Shown here piece after piece: positions 43,100-54,520 of a stretch of 64,000 nt of DNA. How positions within the stretch are numbered: position 1 is the first letter of the stretch; each line of letters begins with the position of its first letter. Below the pieces are notes generated by a model, which was not told the origin of the DNA, searched no databases, and saw nothing but the letters and a program-made list of their open reading frames with translations. The position numbers and the translations under genes were made by a program. This DNA is from Orobanche coerulescens (Eukaryota; Streptophyta; Magnoliopsida; Lamiales; Orobanchaceae), in the NCBI GenBank assembly GCA_033398695.1, contig CM065804.1, forward strand, positions 36,595,501 to 36,659,500. The letters run 5' to 3'.

Positions 43100-43319
43100 T
43101 TGATGATTTCTTAAAAAAAATGTAAGAAAATAATCGAAATGTGCAGTAAAATGCAGAAAAGTATGTAGGCCGTTTTTGCTTGAGAACTCTTGAATTTGCA
43201 GAAAGCGTAAAGAGTCTCTAATGGCAGATTCAGTCCTTTTATAGTTGGGCGGCGAAATAGGGTTTTCGGAGTATGAATGGTCAGATTTTAAGGGATGGGA
43301 ACCGGTTTTTGAAATCAAC

Positions 43320-43880
43320 GGTTAAGATGGACTAAGTGTAACTGGTACGCTAATCCATTAAAATGTTTAAAAAAAAATGAGCGGGTCCCACTTCTGACAT
43401 TTGTGTCACCCTAAATGCCTAAAACGGCGGTTTTTAAAACAATAAACAATTTAAAACATCGCGGCTTTTGAGATTCAGTTGTCCAGATGTCGTGTAAGGC
43501 ATTTAATGTACATGATGTTTGACATAAAAACAGGGCACGTGGACAAAAATCATTTTAAAAAGAAATATTATGATATTATATATATACTGAATCAAAATCC
43601 TATAGTATGTGATGTTTCCGCGTCGATACAGCGTTCCCCCTAAAAAAGGTACGTATGGGTTTTAAATTCCATACAACAACTTAAGGATTAATGCTGTATT
43701 CGTGGGTCCTACAGTATTCCCCCTTAATTATTGCACACGTCAGCTGTAGGATTCATATGTCTTCGCTCGCTACAGTGCTATATTGACGATTCTGAGTGTA
43801 CAAATAATTAACATTGGATACTGTATTCTTGGGTCTTACAGCGTTCTCCCTCAATATGTTGAGTAAAAACAGTAATTTAC
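43320..43880 (-). other. copia-A spacer between pol and extra ORF
   Basis: About 560 noncoding bases with repeated TACAGCGTTCCCCC and TACAGTATTCCCCC phrases near 43630, 43708 and 43835. Confidence 0.55.
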
Positions 43881-45387
43881 TTACAGGAAGTCTGGCTGTA
43901 GCATTCCCAATTCTTGTCTGAGCATGTTGAATCTTGCTGTGTCGAGCGGCTTGGTGAAGTTGTCGGCCAGCTGAACGTCTGTATGAACTTTTTCAAGGCG
44001 AACATCCTTGTTCTCGACGTGATTCCTTATGAAGTGATGCTTCATGTTGATATGCTTAGTGCACGAGTGCAAGATAGGATTGAGCGTGATTGCAATTGCA
44101 CTCGTGCTATCACACATGATTGGAGTTTCTTTGGCATCGATTCCATAGTCTGACAAGCTATTCTTTGCATCGAAGGATTTGCATACGGCGACTACCAAGA
44201 CATAGTACTGCGATTCGGCCGTGGAAGAGAGTTAGCCAATTGCTTCTTACTGAACCAAGAAACGAGTCTAGGTCCGAGAAAGTGACAAGTTCCACTTGTA
44301 CTCTTCCTATCTAGCTTGCAGCCTCCGAGATCCGAGTCGCTGTATCCAACTAAATCGAATCCGCCTTCCTTAGGATACCATAGTCCTGCATCGACTGTTC
44401 CTTTAATGTACTTCAGGATTCGTTTAGCTGCATTGAAGTGTGATTCCTTAGGTGCAACTTGATATCTTGCACACACTCCAACAGCAAACTGGATATCGGG
44501 CCTGCTAGCCGTTAGGTACAGGAGTGAACCAATGAGCTTCCTGTAGAGTGATTGGTCGAACGGCTTTCCGGATTCATCAGCACTAATTTGCACGGAAGTG
44601 CTCATGGGGGTTGGCGAGGATTTGGAAGTGTTCATTCCAAATTTGTTGAGAAGCTCCTTGATGTATTTTTCTTGGTTGATGAAAATACCTGTAGGCATCT
44701 GCTTTACCTGCAAACCTAGAAAATAACTAAGTTCCCCCATCATACTCATTTCAAATTTACTTTGCATGAGATGAGAGAACCTTTGACATAAAGCAAGGTT
44801 AGTTGAACCAAAAATAATATCATCCACATAATTTGCACCATAAGAAGGTCATCACCTTCCTGTATCTTGAACAAGGTCTTGTCCACAGCACCTTTCTCAA
44901 ATCCGTTGTTGGTTGAATCTTTGGGACGGGGTTTCGTACTGTGCTCTAGGGGCTTGTTTAAGTCCATACGGCGCTTTCCTTAGCCTTTGTAAACTAGGTC
45001 GATACCGTCTGTGTTGGCAAACCACAGTGGTTGTTCAACATAAACTTCTTACGCAAGGTCTCCATTCGGGAAAGCACTTTTGACGTCCATTTGGTATACA
45101 ATAAAGCTCTTATGGGCGGCAAAGGCTAGAAATATCTGGTGGCTTCTAGTCTCGCTACGGGCGAAGGTTTCATCATAGTCTATGCCTTCTTCTGACTATA
45201 GCCATGTGCGACTAGTCTGGATTTGTTCTTATGATAAGTCCATTTCGATCCTTTTGTTTGAAATACCCATTTGGTTCCTATAACCGATTGATGTGCTGGT
45301 GCAGGTACAAGATACCATACATTGTTTCTTTCAAACCGTTAAGCTCTTCTTCCATAGATGTTATCCAATGAGAATTATTAAGAGCGT
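43881..45387 (-). pseudogene. copia-A reverse transcriptase and RNase H, frameshifted
   Basis: Pieces in three frames. 44746-44967 holds the RT fingers/palm part (KGAVDKTLFKIQEGDDLLMVQ) and breaks exactly at the YVDD codons. 44192-44827 carries DDIIFGST, YFLGLQVKQ, YRKLIGSLLYLTASRPDI and the start of RNase H (GYSDSDLGGCKLDRKSTSGT). 43881-44198 has the RNase H end (CDSTSAIAI, KHINMKHHFIRNHVE, LADNFTKPL). The N-terminal RT region (44968-45387) is heavily degraded. Family function is cDNA synthesis and RNA removal; not functional here. Confidence 0.88.
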
Positions 45388-47115
45388 CTATGGTCGAAAG
45401 CAGTTCAGATGGGCTAAGAATACAGCAATAGTGCACATATTGAGTCTTCTAAGCTCGGATTGAGATTTCCATTCAGGAAACTGTGATATCTCAGCATTAG
45501 ATTCTTCTTGTGCACAAAGTACATTTCCTTGTGTACTCTGTATTCTCCTACGAGTAGAAACACCAGCATTTATGTTTCCAATGATCAGCTCTTGCGGGTG
45601 ATCTCTCAACCATCTTCGGTCGGGTTCTAATTCAGGATCCCGTACTGTATCGAAAGATTCTGTGGATACAACTTCAGCTTGTACAGCGTCGGCTTCATCC
45701 ACATCGATTCTTACAACTGCGGGGTTGATTTCTAAATCAACGACAGGTTCTATGGGAGTTGGAGGATCCAAGATAGATAGATGGTGGATGTTCTGAGTGA
45801 TATCATCTACTCCTGTAGGGTCATGGTGTGGTTCGTCGAACACTACATGAACTGATTCCTCGATCGTCAGCTTCCTTTTGTTAAAGATTCTGAAAGCTTT
45901 GCTGACGGAGGAGTATCCTACGAATATTCCTTCATCTGATTTCTCATCAAAGGTTCTAAGTTGGTCCTTCCCATTATTCAATACATAACACCTGCATCCA
46001 AAAATGTGGAAATACGAAACTAATGGAGTTTTGTTGTTCCATACCTCATATGCTGTTTTGTTGTGGTGCTTGTTAACGATACAGCGGTTTTGAGTATAGC
46101 ATGCTGTATTGGTTGCTTCACCCCAGAAACGCTGTGGCAATTTGCTTGCGGCAATCATTGTCCTTGTTGCTTCTTTCAACGTCCTATTCTTGCACTCGGC
46201 AACACCATTTTGTTGAGGTGTACGGGCAGCTGAGTATTCGTGCTGTATTCCATTCTCCGAACAGTATTGCTCTATAAAGCGGTTAGTAAATTCTGTACCT
46301 CTGTCGGAACGAATGCACACGATACTTAATGCCTTTTCATTTTGCAACTTTCTCAGGAGCTCGGGCAGCTTTGATGTTGTTTCCTTCTTTTTGCTAAGAA
46401 AGATCGTCCAAGCATACCTGGAATAATCATCAACAACAACCATGCAGTATTTCTTACCTCCCAAACTTACTGGGTCTACAGGACCGTAGACATCCATGTG
46501 TAGCATTTCCAACACTCTTTGAGATGAAAGGTAGGATTTGCTCCTCAGGGTTGACTTGATTTGCTTGCCTTTCTGACATGGTCCGCAGACGCTGTCCTTC
46601 TTGAATGACACATTTGGCAAACCTCTAACCATTCCCTGTCTTGAGAGCTTGTTGATTGTCTTGAAGTTGACGTGAGACATCCTCTTGTGCCATAACCAGC
46701 TAAGATCTGCAGTGCCTTTGGCAACAAAGCATGGAATTGAGGAGCTCATGGGCTTCCAGTCAGCAATATACATATTACCTGATCTGCTTCCTGTAAGCAC
46801 AACTTCCTTGGCTTGGATGTTTTTGACTCTACAGCGATCTATATAGAACTTCACCGAGAACTGTTTATCACAGAACTGGCTAATACTAAGTATATTATAC
46901 TGTAAGCCTTCAACATATGCAACATTGGTGACCTTGAATTTCCCGACAAGTAGGTTTCCTTTCCCTCTTGTTCTTGCTTTAGACTTATCACCGAAACGAA
47001 CTTTTGGACCGCGACCTTCTACAAAATTTGATAGCTTCCTCCTATCTCCGGTCATGTGTCGAGAGCAGCCACTATCAAAGTACCTGGTATCCTCCTCTAG
47101 AATGTCCTGTAACAA
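45388..47115 (-). pseudogene. copia-A protease and integrase
   Basis: A 575-codon frame. Aspartic protease DSGCSRHMTG at residues 14-23. The integrase zinc-binding HHCC is H143, H148, C177, C180. The catalytic triad D208, D271, E307 has the DD35E spacing. The integrase C-terminus has FGYxAYV-like IFGCRCYVLNNG and GIFVGYSS. The frame shifts out near residue 545. The region through the catalytic core is intact. TTTCTTTGTTACAG just before codon 4 resembles a splice acceptor. Confidence 0.9.
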
Positions 47116-47120
47116 AGAAA

Positions 47121-48493
47121 TTAAGTAGATTTAGGTGCCCTTTGATTTTTGGGTCCATGATTGTTAGTTCCTCTTGGTACCCAAGTTTTCCTGGCAACAA
47201 TTGGTTTACTGTAGGACATACTCGGTACAGTGTTGCGATATCTACGGGGGGCATATCCGTAGTTGTTATAACCATGATAATTATTATGCATGAAAAATTC
47301 AGGGTTATTGTTATTAATCCAGTACGAGTGCCGTCTTGGAGGTGGAGCCATTTTCTTAGGCCTAACAGCTTGCCTTCTGGGTCTCCAGTTGGATTCCCAA
47401 TGCTGTTGTTGATACTGAACCGGCATCTGCTGTCTCGAGGGATAACGGGGCTCCTGTATCCAAAACCTCGGCGTGCTATACTGATAGTACTGCCGTGCAG
47501 GCCTTTGGTGGTTGGATACAGCCTTCCTTCTGAACGGCTGTTGACGCTGTTGATATGCTCTGGGAGCATGCTGTTGAGTGCACCTCACAGGTTGGAACGG
47601 CTTATGATTCCGCTGTCTGGAATAGTATTGCGGGGGCAGAATAGCGGCCTTCGGTTTTCTCGGTATAGCAAGTTCCTTCATGGGACTAGGGGTATCTTCC
47701 GATTCTGGAATGTGTTCCACACTCTTGATGAACACTGTACTAGTTTTCCCTTTGTTTGAACATGAGCTGTATCCTAAGCCACTTTTATCATGAGCATTTT
47801 GCCCAGTGCTCAGAATTTCTTCCATTATTTTGGACGATTTCTCGAACGATTTCAGAGTGGTCTCAAGTTCAGTTTCTCGCTTTTCGAGAGTTGTGATTTT
47901 GGCTTGAAGTAGAACCAAATCATTTGTCTTGCTCTCGTTGTGAGTTTTAGCCTCACTTAGTTCATGAGCATGTTTATGATTGCTCTCCATGAGTTTTTCA
48001 AAATCGACTTTGATGGTTTCACAGTCAAGAGACATATTTTCATAATTTATTGTTAGCAAGTCATTTTCATCTTTCAGCTCTAAATTAGTTAATTGAAGCT
48101 GTATATTCTCAGCTTTCAGTGTCTCATGGGCCTTTTGAATGTTTTTAAATTCATTCATCATGTTTTCAAAAGTATGAGATGCATTTGACGGAATAGCTGA
48201 GGTTGAACTTACCTCATCGTCGCTGTCTTCACCTTCTGGAATGTCTTTGGCCATAAAGCACATATACGCTTTATCATCAAACTCATCGTCAGATGAATCA
48301 CTTTTAGTGACCACCTGAAGACATTCTGCTGATTTGGATGGTGTGGGGGAGGCTTCTGATTCTCCAATCAGGGCCTTGAGCTTGTCTTTCCAAGCACGTC
48401 TTCTTTCATCTCTCTCTTGTTGCTCGGCCTCCGGCAACCTTTGGACTTTGGGATGAGGACATTTATTTGCATAATGCCACAGTTTCCTGCAAT
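47121..48493 (-). pseudogene. copia-A gag C-terminus: zinc knuckle and coiled coil
   Basis: A CCHC knuckle (CYNCRKLWHYANKC) is read at about 48490-48450, in frame with the 438-codon segment ending at 47121. After the knuckle come an acidic stretch, a long predicted coiled coil (residues about 90-220) and a Gln/Arg/Tyr-rich basic tail (RQRNHKPFQPVRC). Two frame changes separate it from the gag N-terminus and from pol. Confidence 0.82.
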
Positions 48494-49410
48494 TATAGCA
48501 AAGTTAGCATCACCGGATGATGTTTGGTACTTACCTTGTGGATGTTTGGAGTCTCAGTAGGAGTCTTTCCAGACTGTTTGATGAACTTTTTGAATTTGTT
48601 CATGAGAAGCGCCATTTCATCTTGAGACAGGATGTCATCGTCACTGTCAGCATTCTTGTGACTAGGTTTCGACGAGCTGGGCATGTTGTGTCGACGGTTC
48701 GATACAGCGGCTAGAGCTGTGACCTTTGAAGGAGATTCTTCACCTTTCTCTCTTCTGTCAATATCATACTCAAAATCTTTGAGGTCAGAGAAGAGATCAA
48801 AAGTAGATATTTCATTAAGATTGCAAGATACACGCATAGCTGTGGTCTTAATGTCCCATCGGGCTGGGAGAGATCTGAAAATTTTTAAGTTCTTCTCCTT
48901 TTGGGTGTAAATTTTGCCCAACGCTTCAAGTTCACCAACAATACCAGTGAATCTGAGGTCAAGTTCCTCAAGTGTCTCAGTTGGTTTCATTTCGAAAGAT
49001 TCAAATTGCTGAGTCAGTTTTGAAATCTTGTTTTCTTTTGAGAGCTCAGTTCCCTCATAGATCAACTTGAGTTTATCCCAGATTTCTTTGGCTGTTTTGC
49101 AGCTCTTTACCTTCGAGAACGTGCCTTTGTCAAGAGTGACAAATAACGCGTTCTTAGCTACGTTGTCAAGGTTTGCTCGCTTTCTTTCATCTGTGGTCCA
49201 TTGCTCGCATTCCTTTTCAAGCATCTCAGCATGAGCTTGGCCCTCAATCCTTGCGCCCGGATTTACCTTCATGATCTTGATAGGACCATCCTGTATCACA
49301 AAAATCATCTCTTCGTGCATTGCTGCAAGATGAGCCTCCATCCTAATTCTCCAATCATCAAATTCGTTAATAGAGAACATATGCACTTTGTTGATCATAG
49401 AGGTATCCAT
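48494..49410 (-). pseudogene. copia-A gag N-terminus (UBN2-type)
   Basis: ATG at 49410 (MDTSMINKVHMFSINEFDDW), about 100 bases after the primer site. A capsid-type domain spans residues 10-230 (WDKLKLIYEGTELSKENK, QFESFEMKPTETLEELDLRF). After codon 292 (AAG) the sequence GTAAGT forms a perfect donor-like site at 48535/48534. The frame then closes at 48493, just before the knuckle, because of a small indel. Confidence 0.85.
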
Positions 49411-49503
49411 GTGATAATATAGAAATGAAAGATACTATTTTGAAAATAAGTGATTTTGGATCTGATTCGGTTAAAAATACGACTGATTCTTTTTAGAATC
49501 AAC

Positions 49504-49516
49504 CTCTCCGATACCA
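49504..49516 (-). promoter_or_regulatory. primer-binding site of copia-A
   Basis: Minus-strand TGGTATCGGAGAG two bases after the 5' LTR; close to the initiator-Met consensus TGGTATCAGAGC. Confidence 0.85.
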
Positions 49517-49518
49517 CT

Positions 49519-50701
49519 TGTTGGCCAATAAGTATACTGGATACAGTTTGGGAAATAGTTTAAGCAACAAACTGTACGGATTTGAAATCTGAGTGCGTAG
49601 CGGAAGTCTTAGATACAGTAGGTTACTGTGGAAACAGCAACTAAATGTATAGTGTATACTTAATTTATCACAGTAATTAAAACAGTAATAACTGAAGGTA
49701 AGTAACACAGTAATTAAAGTGGTTCGAGGTAAACCCCTCTACGTCCACTGGTCCTCCACACAGGAGTAAAAAGTTTATTATAATTACTACATACACAACT
49801 ACATAATTATAACAACACACACAATCAATATATCGTTCACACAGATTGATATAAAGATCTTAGCTTCAACCGTTCACACAGATTGGTTTTGAGCTAATGC
49901 TTTGACTTGCTTCTTCACACACAGTTCTGAAGCTTCGTCTTCTTCAATGCAAATCCTTCACACACAGTTCTGGAGAAGCACCGATTACTCAGTCCACACA
50001 GGGCTGATCTTGGTTTGTTCAAAGTATAGAACAGATGGTGAACAACAACTTTGACTTTAAGAGCTTTCAGCTGATGAAGTGTTGTTCAGGATGATGAGCA
50101 CTGTATATCTCTTTTAATTTGAGTTGCAGTAAGCTTTGGAGATATGTTTTGCTCTGATGATAACTTCGATAGCTTGAATTTTTGGTATATATCGTATCTG
50201 ATCATCAATGCCTTTATAAGATATATATATATATATATAGTCTCTGAAATATATATCCGTTGAGATGTTTCCGTTTGAGCAAGATTCCGTTCCAACGGGA
50301 TTAAAACACGATCCGATTTTAGCGGGATTTGAAGATATGTTGACTGACAGTATTTAAATACTTTATCCTTGAGTATTTAAATACTTCTTTATTCAACGGG
50401 ACTTGACTTCTGGAGATTCCTTCTTTGTCCTGTTGTGAGCTGTATGGAAGATAACTGTATTGGTGATTTGAGACAGTTTCCATACTTAGTCTTTTATAAG
50501 ACTTCTTGCTGTACTGAAGGGCTTCACTATATGCTGATTCGAGGCAGGTCTTCGATACAGGATAATGCCTCAATGCTTTGATACAGTTTCCTTTACTGTA
50601 TGCGGATTGGCATATATGTCAAAACCTCTTTATCAAAAACTATTCGATAGAGGGATTGGATATCCCGGCTGTTTCGATACAGGGTTCTTGTTTTCCCAAC
50701 A
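49519..50701 (-). repeat. 5' LTR of copia-A
   Basis: 1,183 bp, TGTTGGCC... to ...TTTTCCCAACA. CACACAG motif series at 49755-50003 and a longer TA repeat than its partner near 50220-50240. Confidence 0.9.
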
Positions 50702-52669
50702 TGTTGTACGATTTTACTCTACATTTTCGTAGTTATGATGTTAGTAATATAGTATACTAGACCTAATGTTGAATTAATCAAGTAAAACATGTTTGTAGTT
50801 AGGCTTTTTAAACACTTATTGATGAATATGGTAACTAAGGGTTTGGAATGAGGTGTTCTTGATGTTTTGATGGTAATGGTCATGTTCAATAGAATCAAAC
50901 TCTTCCTGCTAGATTGTTAACATCATTAAGACAATAATAATCCTTAGTTTAATCATAGTTAAGTGTAATCAATGGAATTGTTGGCATAAAATGTATTAGA
51001 ACACCTTGATGAATGTTAGAAATTAGAGTGTTGGTCTTGAACCTAAACTTCAACTTCACTTCTGTTTTTGGCTTAGCCAAGCCTTTGGAAAATGATAAAA
51101 GATATTGTTTAAGACAACCAAACTCTTATATGTTTATGATAATCGGTCGTATTGATGGCTTAGGAATATATTGAACATCATAATAAGTTGATAATGTTCT
51201 TTGTAAGATATTGTTGATCATTGGTGATGTTCTTGAAAAGTTAAACGATATAAGATGATATGAATGAACATAAATGATTGTTTAACATGTTCTTGCTAAA
51301 TTCTCATTCGTATAGAATCGTGCGAGTATTTGAGAATATCATGTAAACCGATCATAAGAATGAATTTAGGTAAATAGAGTTCTTGGAATAGAATTTTGAT
51401 ATCTTGAGATAGTTGAACTACTCAAATTAAATTTAGGGTGTCGTCTCACTGAATTCTATATTGATGATTATATGGATGTGTTATTGAGTGAAATATATTT
51501 CATTCAAGGTCGATTCTTCGAGTAACTGATATTAGTCGATGACCGTTCGTTTGTTCGACAAGGGAGAATTATTCTCGTCTCCGTATTGAGGCAAGTTATC
51601 TTGCTTGGTTATAATGATGATTGAATTCTTGTGATGGTTATATGTTTCGTGTATATGAAACACTTATTGAATCTGTGATTCGTAGTTTGATATTGTTCTT
51701 GATGATGTTCCGTTTCTCGTCCTGGGATTGCATTCCTAAGTTCGTCACATTGAATCGTTGATCTCGTTGATACTTATTGTCACTTCGGTGAGTTCTTGAT
51801 CCTTAATCGGATACGCGATATGTTGAATTCATTGTCATGTCGTATTGTGACATATCTAGAATCATATCTGCATGCCGATTGGTTATTGTGTAGGATTTTT
51901 AGCCACGCACATATATAGTCATACGTGGATGTTTCCGTATTGGACTGTGCACACGAGACGTAATTCGTTCGGCTAATTAGGTACATTTTCACATGTATAT
52001 TCTGGATTCCGTATACGGGGTGGACATGTACACAGACACATTTCCGGATCGGGCGTACTATAATGTCCATTTTGAGCCATATTGTTTGATCGTTCATAGT
52101 CCATGTATGATTGGATATGTTCGACGGTTTGTGACTGGTTGTTCATACGCCCGAGGGGTATGTTCAATAGTCGGGATGTTTTCTTTGAGATCTAATATAT
52201 ATGAATTGTATAATGTTTGGAGAATCATTTATCATATATATATTTGACTCTGTGTTTTGGGTGAAATACTTGTGTTGTATTTTAGGTCGAGGCAAATGCA
52301 AGGCACGGGAAGAGCATGGTGACGGCGTAGGGTCCGAAGGATACCAGTTCGGGGGGGCCCAAGTCTTTTGTTGTCCGATTATGTTCAAACCATGTAATGT
52401 TACTTTATTCCGCTTCATTTAAACTATTGTCCGATTGTATTGTTATTTGAAGTATATTCCATCTCCGTATGGTTTATACTTGTCTTTCGGATCCTGTGTA
52501 TAATAAGGCCATTGGCCATACTATTAATAAACTCCTAATCGGAGTAGTGACTATTTATTGTGGTTCGGTATCACAAGGTAATACATATTTAATCTGTATT
52601 TTGGTATCGCCTGGTGAATCCCAGTGTGGGGTCCACGAAACTGTAATAGTCGCCTTTTGGGGTGTTACA
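50702..52669 (+). repeat. 5' LTR of chromovirus copy 2, second segment
   Basis: Resumes after copia-A (TSD copy 50702-50706) and ends GGGGTGTTACA. Restored LTR length is about 2.74 kb, similar to copy 1. It contains no long open frame. Confidence 0.9.
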
Positions 52670-53114
52670 GAAGATGGTATCAGAGCCAGTCGTTTTCTCT
52701 TTAAGAGTCGTTGTCAAATGAACTAGTATCAAGAGACCTTCGTGTCACGTGTGACCTGTGCAAGCGCCTGACCCTACGAGCCAAATACGGTATGTACTTT
52801 AAAAGCCTTGATTTAATTACGGGCATGATATTGATATCAGGATAGATCTCTTTGTTGCTCTTGATATTTGGAGGATCTGTGGCAGGATTTATCTAATTGA
52901 TAATTCGAGGTAAATTCTGAATTGATTATGTGATTGAAATTTCTCGACTCGACGTCGATATGATATTCTGTGTGGCACTAGTAGTGTCGATAATTCATTA
53001 TGAACGGTTTTCTTATGTAGCTCCTTGTTGCTATTAACTTAGCATGAATTTTGATTAGTCAAAGACGGTCATGAACTGTGTTTATGGTTATTATTATTGT
53101 TTGATTCTTTCAGT
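52670..53114 (+). other. chromovirus copy 2 leader with primer-binding site
   Basis: Primer site TGGTATCAGAGCC at 52675-52687, complementary to plant initiator-Met tRNA by established pattern, then about 430 noncoding bases to the gag ATG. Confidence 0.85.
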
Positions 53115-54520
53115 ATGGAAAGAAATCTCAGAGGTCTTGGCAGAGGGGGACGAGGCCGCAGTAGGGGCCGAATCCCATTACCACGAGCCAACACGCGCTC
53201 GAATGTGGAGCAGAGTTCCGCAGGCTGTGATTCAACTTCTAGGGACCAATCACACCACACTGGATGCGAGGATGCGCGTGTCGATCCTTACGTTTTTATT
53301 CAGGGCATGATGGCTCAGATGACCCAGATGGGTCAATTAATGGAATCTATGCAGAGAGCTACTACTGGCCAGCAACAGGGACCTCATCCTCCACCTCCTC
53401 TGCATGGCGGACCCGTGAGTCGGATCATCAACGACATCTCTCGCTAGCGACCCTCGACTTTTAAAGGATCCTCTGAGCCTGCTGACATTGTACATTGGAT
53501 TGAAAAGTTTGAGAAATTATTCAAGATGGTGAACTGTCCCGAAGAGAATCGCGTCTCTGTAGCAGCTTACTATCTTAGCAAGGACGCCCACACCTGGTGG
53601 CTTTCAGTGAGGACAGCTGATGGTGTATATACTTGGGAGAAATTTAAAACCCTCATGTTAGACCGTTACTATCCAGGGCCACTCGGTGAGGCCAAGCTGT
53701 CAGAATTGCTGAACCCGGACCCATCTGAAGACGATGATGTATTATATGTTTTCGAGAAATTTCAGGCACTTCTTCCTTTCACCTCGTCGATTGTCCGAAC
53801 GGAGGCCAATAAGATCAAATATTTTCTCAAGAGGCTTAAGGCCCGAATGAGAATGCGGCTGTTGAATCACCACTTTACGACCCTACCGGAGTTCATCGAG
53901 AAAGCTCTAGAATACGAACTCACCGCGAAGGATATTTCCAAGAAGCAACCACAGTCCAAAAACAAAAGATCTAGAAACCAGAACAGACTGACAGTAACCG
54001 GGGGACATTCAGGAAGCCCCAGTCGTTGCCAAACCCTTTTGAGCGACCACCCATGGCATCGAAGCCAGCCAGATCGCACTCTCGAGCGGTCAACTCATCT
54101 GTTATGTGCTATAACTATGGGGATCAGGGGCACATCAGCTCCAAATGCCCGAAGCCGGCCGTCGCATGCCATACTTGTGGAAAGAATGGGCATCGTGTTC
54201 GTTATTGCAGGAATGGACCGGGACGTGATCCAGTAGCATCTCATGCTCCAATTCAATATTCTATCCAGGACCGAGTACCTTCGTCTGCTTCTTATCAGAC
54301 TACCGGGGCGAACAGAGGGATGGGCCGTGGAAACCAAGCTGGAACATCTGGTGCCGGAACTACAAAACCTAGGATTTACGAGATAAATAAGACCGACGAT
54401 CCCGTAGCCAGCATGATTGAAGGTACTCTCGAGATCCAATCTCAGCCCGTCTGTATTCTATTTGATACTGGTGCTTCACACTCCTTTTTATCTGCGTTTT
54501 GTTTGAGTCATTTGCAATAA
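53115..54520 (+). pseudogene. chromovirus copy 2 gag and start of protease, broken
   Basis: ATG at 53115 (MERNLRGLGRGGRGRSRGR). A TAG at 53445-53447 replaces CAG seen in copy 1. The frame then continues through the capsid domain (53526-53985), shifts near 53990, and resumes at 54026. The first knuckle reads CYNYGDQGHISSKC, with Tyr for the second Cys; the second knuckle ([14 protein letters not shown]) is intact. Protease [12 protein letters not shown] lies near 54457-54492, and a TAA follows at 54518 where copy 1 has Leu. Confidence 0.88.

Larger units (their letters stand above)
38343..50701 (-). mobile_element. SIRE/Maximus-type Ty1/copia element with extra post-pol ORF (copia-A), 12,359 bp
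   Basis: Minus-strand element inserted in the chromovirus LTR with exact 5-bp TSD TGTTG. LTRs are 49519-50701 (5') and 38343-39515 (3'), differing at roughly twenty sites by eye, about 2%. Order on the minus strand: primer site, gag, zinc knuckle, coiled-coil gag C-terminus, protease, integrase, RT, RNase H, then a ~1,100-codon extra ORF before the polypurine tract. SIRE/Maximus is assigned from size, long LTRs, copia gene order and the extra ORF in the position of the SIRE1 envelope-like gene. RT has several frameshifts. Confidence 0.9.

Noticed and set aside
47004..47759. 251-codon plus-strand frame
   Set aside because: Lies exactly opposite copia-A gag/pol coding sequence; a shadow frame without domains.
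48488..48534. A 47-base intron from GTAAGT to TTGCAG in copia-A gag
   Set aside because: Too short for a plant intron, and the sequence at its 3' end encodes the first half of the zinc knuckle. A frame change by a small indel explains it better. The same donor with the distant acceptor at 47107 is kept as a finding.
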